Positions 26,284 through 28,594 of a stretch of 28,594 nt of DNA are shown one piece after another. The stretch is from Pseudomonadota bacterium. GTDB taxonomy: Bacteria > Myxococcota_A > Polyangia > Polyangiales > Polyangiaceae. Positions within the stretch are counted from its first letter, which is position 1; each line of letters starts with the position of its first letter. The stretch spans positions 1 to 28,594 of the forward strand of contig JAEYWK010000062.1 of NCBI GenBank assembly GCA_023431345.1, read 5' to 3'. The translations under genes were made by a program, and so were the position numbers. Below the pieces are notes generated by a model, which was not told where the DNA came from, did no database searches, and saw nothing but the letters and a program-made list of their open reading frames with translations.

Positions 26284-27339
26284 ATGGCCGCTTCTGGACG
26301 CTCGAAACGCCTCATATCGCTTGCCCCTGCGTGCAGCCTCTGGTTCGTGGCGGCAGTCGCCGGCGCACAGAACGCTACCGACAAGGCCGCCGCCGAAGCG
26401 CTGTTCGATCAAGGCGTGCGCCTGATGAAGCAGAACAACTTCGCGGAAGCGTGTCCAAAGCTCGAAGAGAGTGATCGCGTGGACCCGGCCGTAGGCACGC
26501 TGCTCTATCTCGGCGAGTGCTACGAGCGCGTCGGCAAGACCGCTAGCGCCTGGGCTACCTTCCGCGAAGCAGCGTCGCTCGCGACCAACAGCAACCAAGC
26601 CGATCGGGCGCGCGTAGCCGCGAGCCGGGCGCAGGCGCTCGAGCCCAAGCTGAGCCGACTATCGGTCGAGCTTGCGCCCGAAGCGCGCGTGAGCGGCGTG
26701 GTCGTCAGGCGCGGTACGCAGCGCCTCGAGCCCTCGCTCTACGGCACGCCGCTGCCCGTAGATCCCGGGGAATACAAGATCGAGGTGACGGCGCCGGGCT
26801 ACGAGACGTGGTCCACGCCGATCAAGGTGGAGGCAGGGGGCGCGAGCGCGAGCGTCCGTGTTCCCGGCCTGGTGAAGTCGGCCACGCCGGTGGAGCCGGC
26901 GGCAGCGCCCGACACGCCGCCGAGCGTAGCCAGCGGGTCGTTGCCGCCCGCCGTGAGCGCTCCCGCGCCGACCAGGGCGGACGGAAGCGCCCAGGGCATC
27001 ACCACGCAGCAAACCTTGGGGCTCGTCGTGGGCGGGGTGGGCGTCGTGGGCGTCGGCCTGGGCAGCTACTTCGGCGTCCGCGCCATCTCGAAGAACAGCG
27101 ACGCCGAAGAACACTGCCCCAAGAGCGGCTTCTGCGTGGACGACGAGGGGCTCAGCTTGACCAAGAAAGCCAACAAGGCCGCGACCGCGTCGAACATCGC
27201 CTTCATCGCAGGCGGGGTGCTCGTCGCGACCGGCGCGGTGCTCTACCTGACCGGAGGCAGCAAGGGCGGCGACAGCGTCGCGCTCGTGCCGAGCGTCGGT
27301 CCCTCCGCCGCAGCCGCCAACCTCATGGGGAGGTTCTGA
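26284..27339 (+). CDS. TPR/PEGA-type envelope protein with two transmembrane helices
   Basis: A protein of 351 residues from ATG 26284. A signal peptide ends near AGA (residue 28). Residues about 33-120 form TPR-like helices (AEALFDQGVRLMKQNNFAEA, then LLYLGECYERVGKTASAWATF). Residues about 125-195 form a PEGA-type beta domain (PLPVDPGEYKIEVTAPGYE). A Pro/Ala-rich linker leads to two hydrophobic segments (about 245-266 and 303-324), between which Cys278 and Cys284 could pair. Such TPR-PEGA proteins are common beside Hanks kinases in Polyangia. It is three bases before the Cys-rich lipoprotein gene, so the two are probably co-transcribed. The role is unknown. Confidence 0.82.
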   Translation: MAASGRSKRLISLAPACSLWFVAAVAGAQNATDKAAAEALFDQGVRLMKQNNFAEACPKLEESDRVDPAVGTLLYLGECYERVGKTASAWATFREAASLATNSNQADRARVAASRAQALEPKLSRLSVELAPEARVSGVVVRRGTQRLEPSLYGTPLPVDPGEYKIEVTAPGYETWSTPIKVEAGGASASVRVPGLVKSATPVEPAAAPDTPPSVASGSLPPAVSAPAPTRADGSAQGITTQQTLGLVVGGVGVVGVGLGSYFGVRAISKNSDAEEHCPKSGFCVDDEGLSLTKKANKAATASNIAFIAGGVLVATGAVLYLTGGSKGGDSVALVPSVGPSAAAANLMGRF

Positions 27340-27342
27340 GTC

Positions 27343-28464
27343 ATGTCGTCCACCTTCGTTCGTAAGCTGGTTGCGGGCGCCCTGCTCGCGTTCGCGCTCG
27401 GCGCCTGTCAGTCCATCGCCGGCATCGAAGATCGCGTACTCGATCCGGAGGCAGGCGCTGGCGGCAAGGGCGACTCCGCCCTCTGCAAGACCTACTGCGC
27501 GACCGTGATGGCCAACTGCACCGGCAAGAACGCGGTGTACAGCACGGAGCCCATGTGCCTCGGCGTCTGCAAGCTGCTCGAGCCCGGCGACGTGCTGGAG
27601 CCGGTCGGCAACACCGTCGTTTGCCGCGAAAATCAGGCGGAGCTGGCCGAGCTCGAGCCCGCTGAGCACTGCAAGGCCGCGGGCCCCGGCGGAGGCGGCG
27701 TCTGCGGCAGTGACTGCGACGCCTACTGCGATCTGTTCCCCAAGGCCTGCCCCAGCGACGACAAATACAAGTCGAAGGCCGGCTGCCTCAAGGCCTGCCG
27801 AGGTCTCACCGACTTGGACCGCTACGACCTCGTCAAAGATCACGAAGGCGACACGATCGAGTGCCGCCTCGTCCACGTGAGCTCGGCCACCATCAACCCG
27901 AAGGATCATTGCTCTCACGCGCCCATTCCCCCCACCGAGCCTTGGTGCACGGGTAAGGCCGACGAAGAGCCGAGCTGCGACGAGTACTGCAACATCCAGC
28001 TCGCGTCGTGCGACGACGAGCTCTTGCAGTACGAGTCGCCCGAGCAATGCCGCGACGTGTGCGAGGCCCTCGATCGCGGCGTGAACTCGGATCAGCTCGA
28101 CAATACGGTCGCTTGTCGCCGCTATCATTCGTTCACATCCACGCTGCCTGCCGGCGAGTCACACTGCTACCACTCGGGCCCCACCGGTGATGGCCACTGC
28201 GGCGACATCGTCACCGGCAACTGCGACTCCTATTGTCAGCTCGTCGCCAGCGCTTGTCCGGACGAGCTGGCAGAGAGCATCGGCGACACCAAAGCCTGCC
28301 TCGCTCAGTGCGCCGAGCTGCCCGAGCACGAGCGTGACTCGCTGTACACGATCGACTCCGCGAAGGAGAGCACGGGACTGCACTGCCGCGTGCTCCACGC
28401 GACTCGAGCGTTCGCGGACAAGTCAGCCTGCGCGGCCGCCGTGGGGGGCGACCCTTGTGAGTGA
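27343..28464 (+). CDS. lipoprotein with four eight-cysteine repeats
   Basis: A lipoprotein of 373 residues from ATG 27343, with GGGGAGG at 27327-27333 as a strong ribosome binding site. The signal peptide has lipobox LGAC (Cys22). The mature protein is four repeats of about 80 residues beginning at Cys48, Cys125, Cys212 and Cys294. Each has eight cysteines, opening C-x3-C-x6-C, then a C-x3-C pair, then three single cysteines. All 32 are present, which suggests 16 disulfides. Conserved spots include CDxYC, an ACL/QCRxxC pair and xxxCRxxH. Charge is mostly acidic. It is the last gene of the kinase-TPR/PEGA neighbourhood. No known family is recognised with confidence; the name is descriptive. 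Confidence 0.85.
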   Translation: MSSTFVRKLVAGALLAFALGACQSIAGIEDRVLDPEAGAGGKGDSALCKTYCATVMANCTGKNAVYSTEPMCLGVCKLLEPGDVLEPVGNTVVCRENQAELAELEPAEHCKAAGPGGGGVCGSDCDAYCDLFPKACPSDDKYKSKAGCLKACRGLTDLDRYDLVKDHEGDTIECRLVHVSSATINPKDHCSHAPIPPTEPWCTGKADEEPSCDEYCNIQLASCDDELLQYESPEQCRDVCEALDRGVNSDQLDNTVACRRYHSFTSTLPAGESHCYHSGPTGDGHCGDIVTGNCDSYCQLVASACPDELAESIGDTKACLAQCAELPEHERDSLYTIDSAKESTGLHCRVLHATRAFADKSACAAAVGGDPCE

Positions 28465-28467
28465 GCG

Positions 28468-28594
28468 CTAGGGCGTGTCCCTGAATTGGGATTGCTCGCG
28501 CGTGCCCGTAAACGTGCCCGTGCCCGTGCCCGACGGTCCGTGAGGGGTCGTGGGGCCCGTTTGTTGGTAGGCCCAGGTTTGTGGCGCGGGCCAG
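28468..28594 (-). repeat. 127-bp repeat, right copy (inverted relative to left end)
   Basis: The reverse complement of 16-142 with two mismatches. It begins three bases after the stop of the Cys-rich lipoprotein gene. In both copies the same end of the repeat meets the 3' end of a lipoprotein gene, and the repeat runs to the edge of the window here. Confidence 0.9.

Overview
The window is high-GC DNA that looks like a chromosome of a myxobacterium-like member of Myxococcota, most likely class Polyangia. This is inferred from gene content: Hanks-type Ser/Thr kinases (one with an N-terminal zinc-ribbon-like motif, one with a periplasmic Pro/Ala-rich tail), a receiver-DUF4388 protein, a PEGA/TPR envelope protein, many lipoproteins and a minor-pilin/PilY1 operon. 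Genes are densely packed, many overlap by 1-4 bp, and starts are often GTG or TTG. No RNA gene, CRISPR array, transposase or integrase is visible. The longest non-coding gap is 12578-12789 (212 bp), which holds a candidate sigma-54 promoter.

Layout. 1-5.6 kb: a near-perfect 127-bp repeat at the extreme left end, a lamin-tail-domain lipoprotein (-), a small HTH protein (+), then scpA-scpB (-), encoding the two non-SMC condensin subunits. ScpB is greatly enlarged by a lysine/alanine-rich histone-H1-like N-terminus and a poly-aspartate C-terminus. ScpA also has an acidic repetitive tail. 5.6-10.2 kb: a zinc-ribbon Ser/Thr kinase and a beta-barrel-like exported protein (+), an orphan SctT/FliR-type export apparatus protein (-), then a MaoC-type hydratase, an acidic single-pass membrane protein and a parvulin-type lipoprotein (+). 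10.2-12.6 kb: an acyl-CoA dehydrogenase and a large lipoprotein (-).

12.8-20.3 kb: a coupled six-gene operon (+) of four minor pilins (FimU/GspH-, PilV-, PilW- and PilX-like), a 1255-residue PilY1 with a VWA domain, and a small lipoprotein. It probably makes a type IV pilus priming/tip adhesin complex. 20.3-24.7 kb: a receiver-DUF4388 protein lacking the phosphoacceptor Asp (-), then gcvT-gcvH-gcvPA (glycine cleavage; gcvPB is not in the window) and a beta-barrel-like exported protein (+). 24.7-28.5 kb: a transmembrane Ser/Thr kinase, a TPR/PEGA membrane protein and a lipoprotein with four repeats of eight cysteines each, probably an envelope-signalling neighbourhood. The window closes with an inverted copy of the 127-bp repeat.

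The features most worth a second look are the dispersed terminal repeat, the ScpB/ScpA tails, the 4 x 8-Cys lipoprotein with its kinase neighbourhood, the sigma-54 promoter candidate on the pilin operon, the orphan SctT and the pseudo-receiver.
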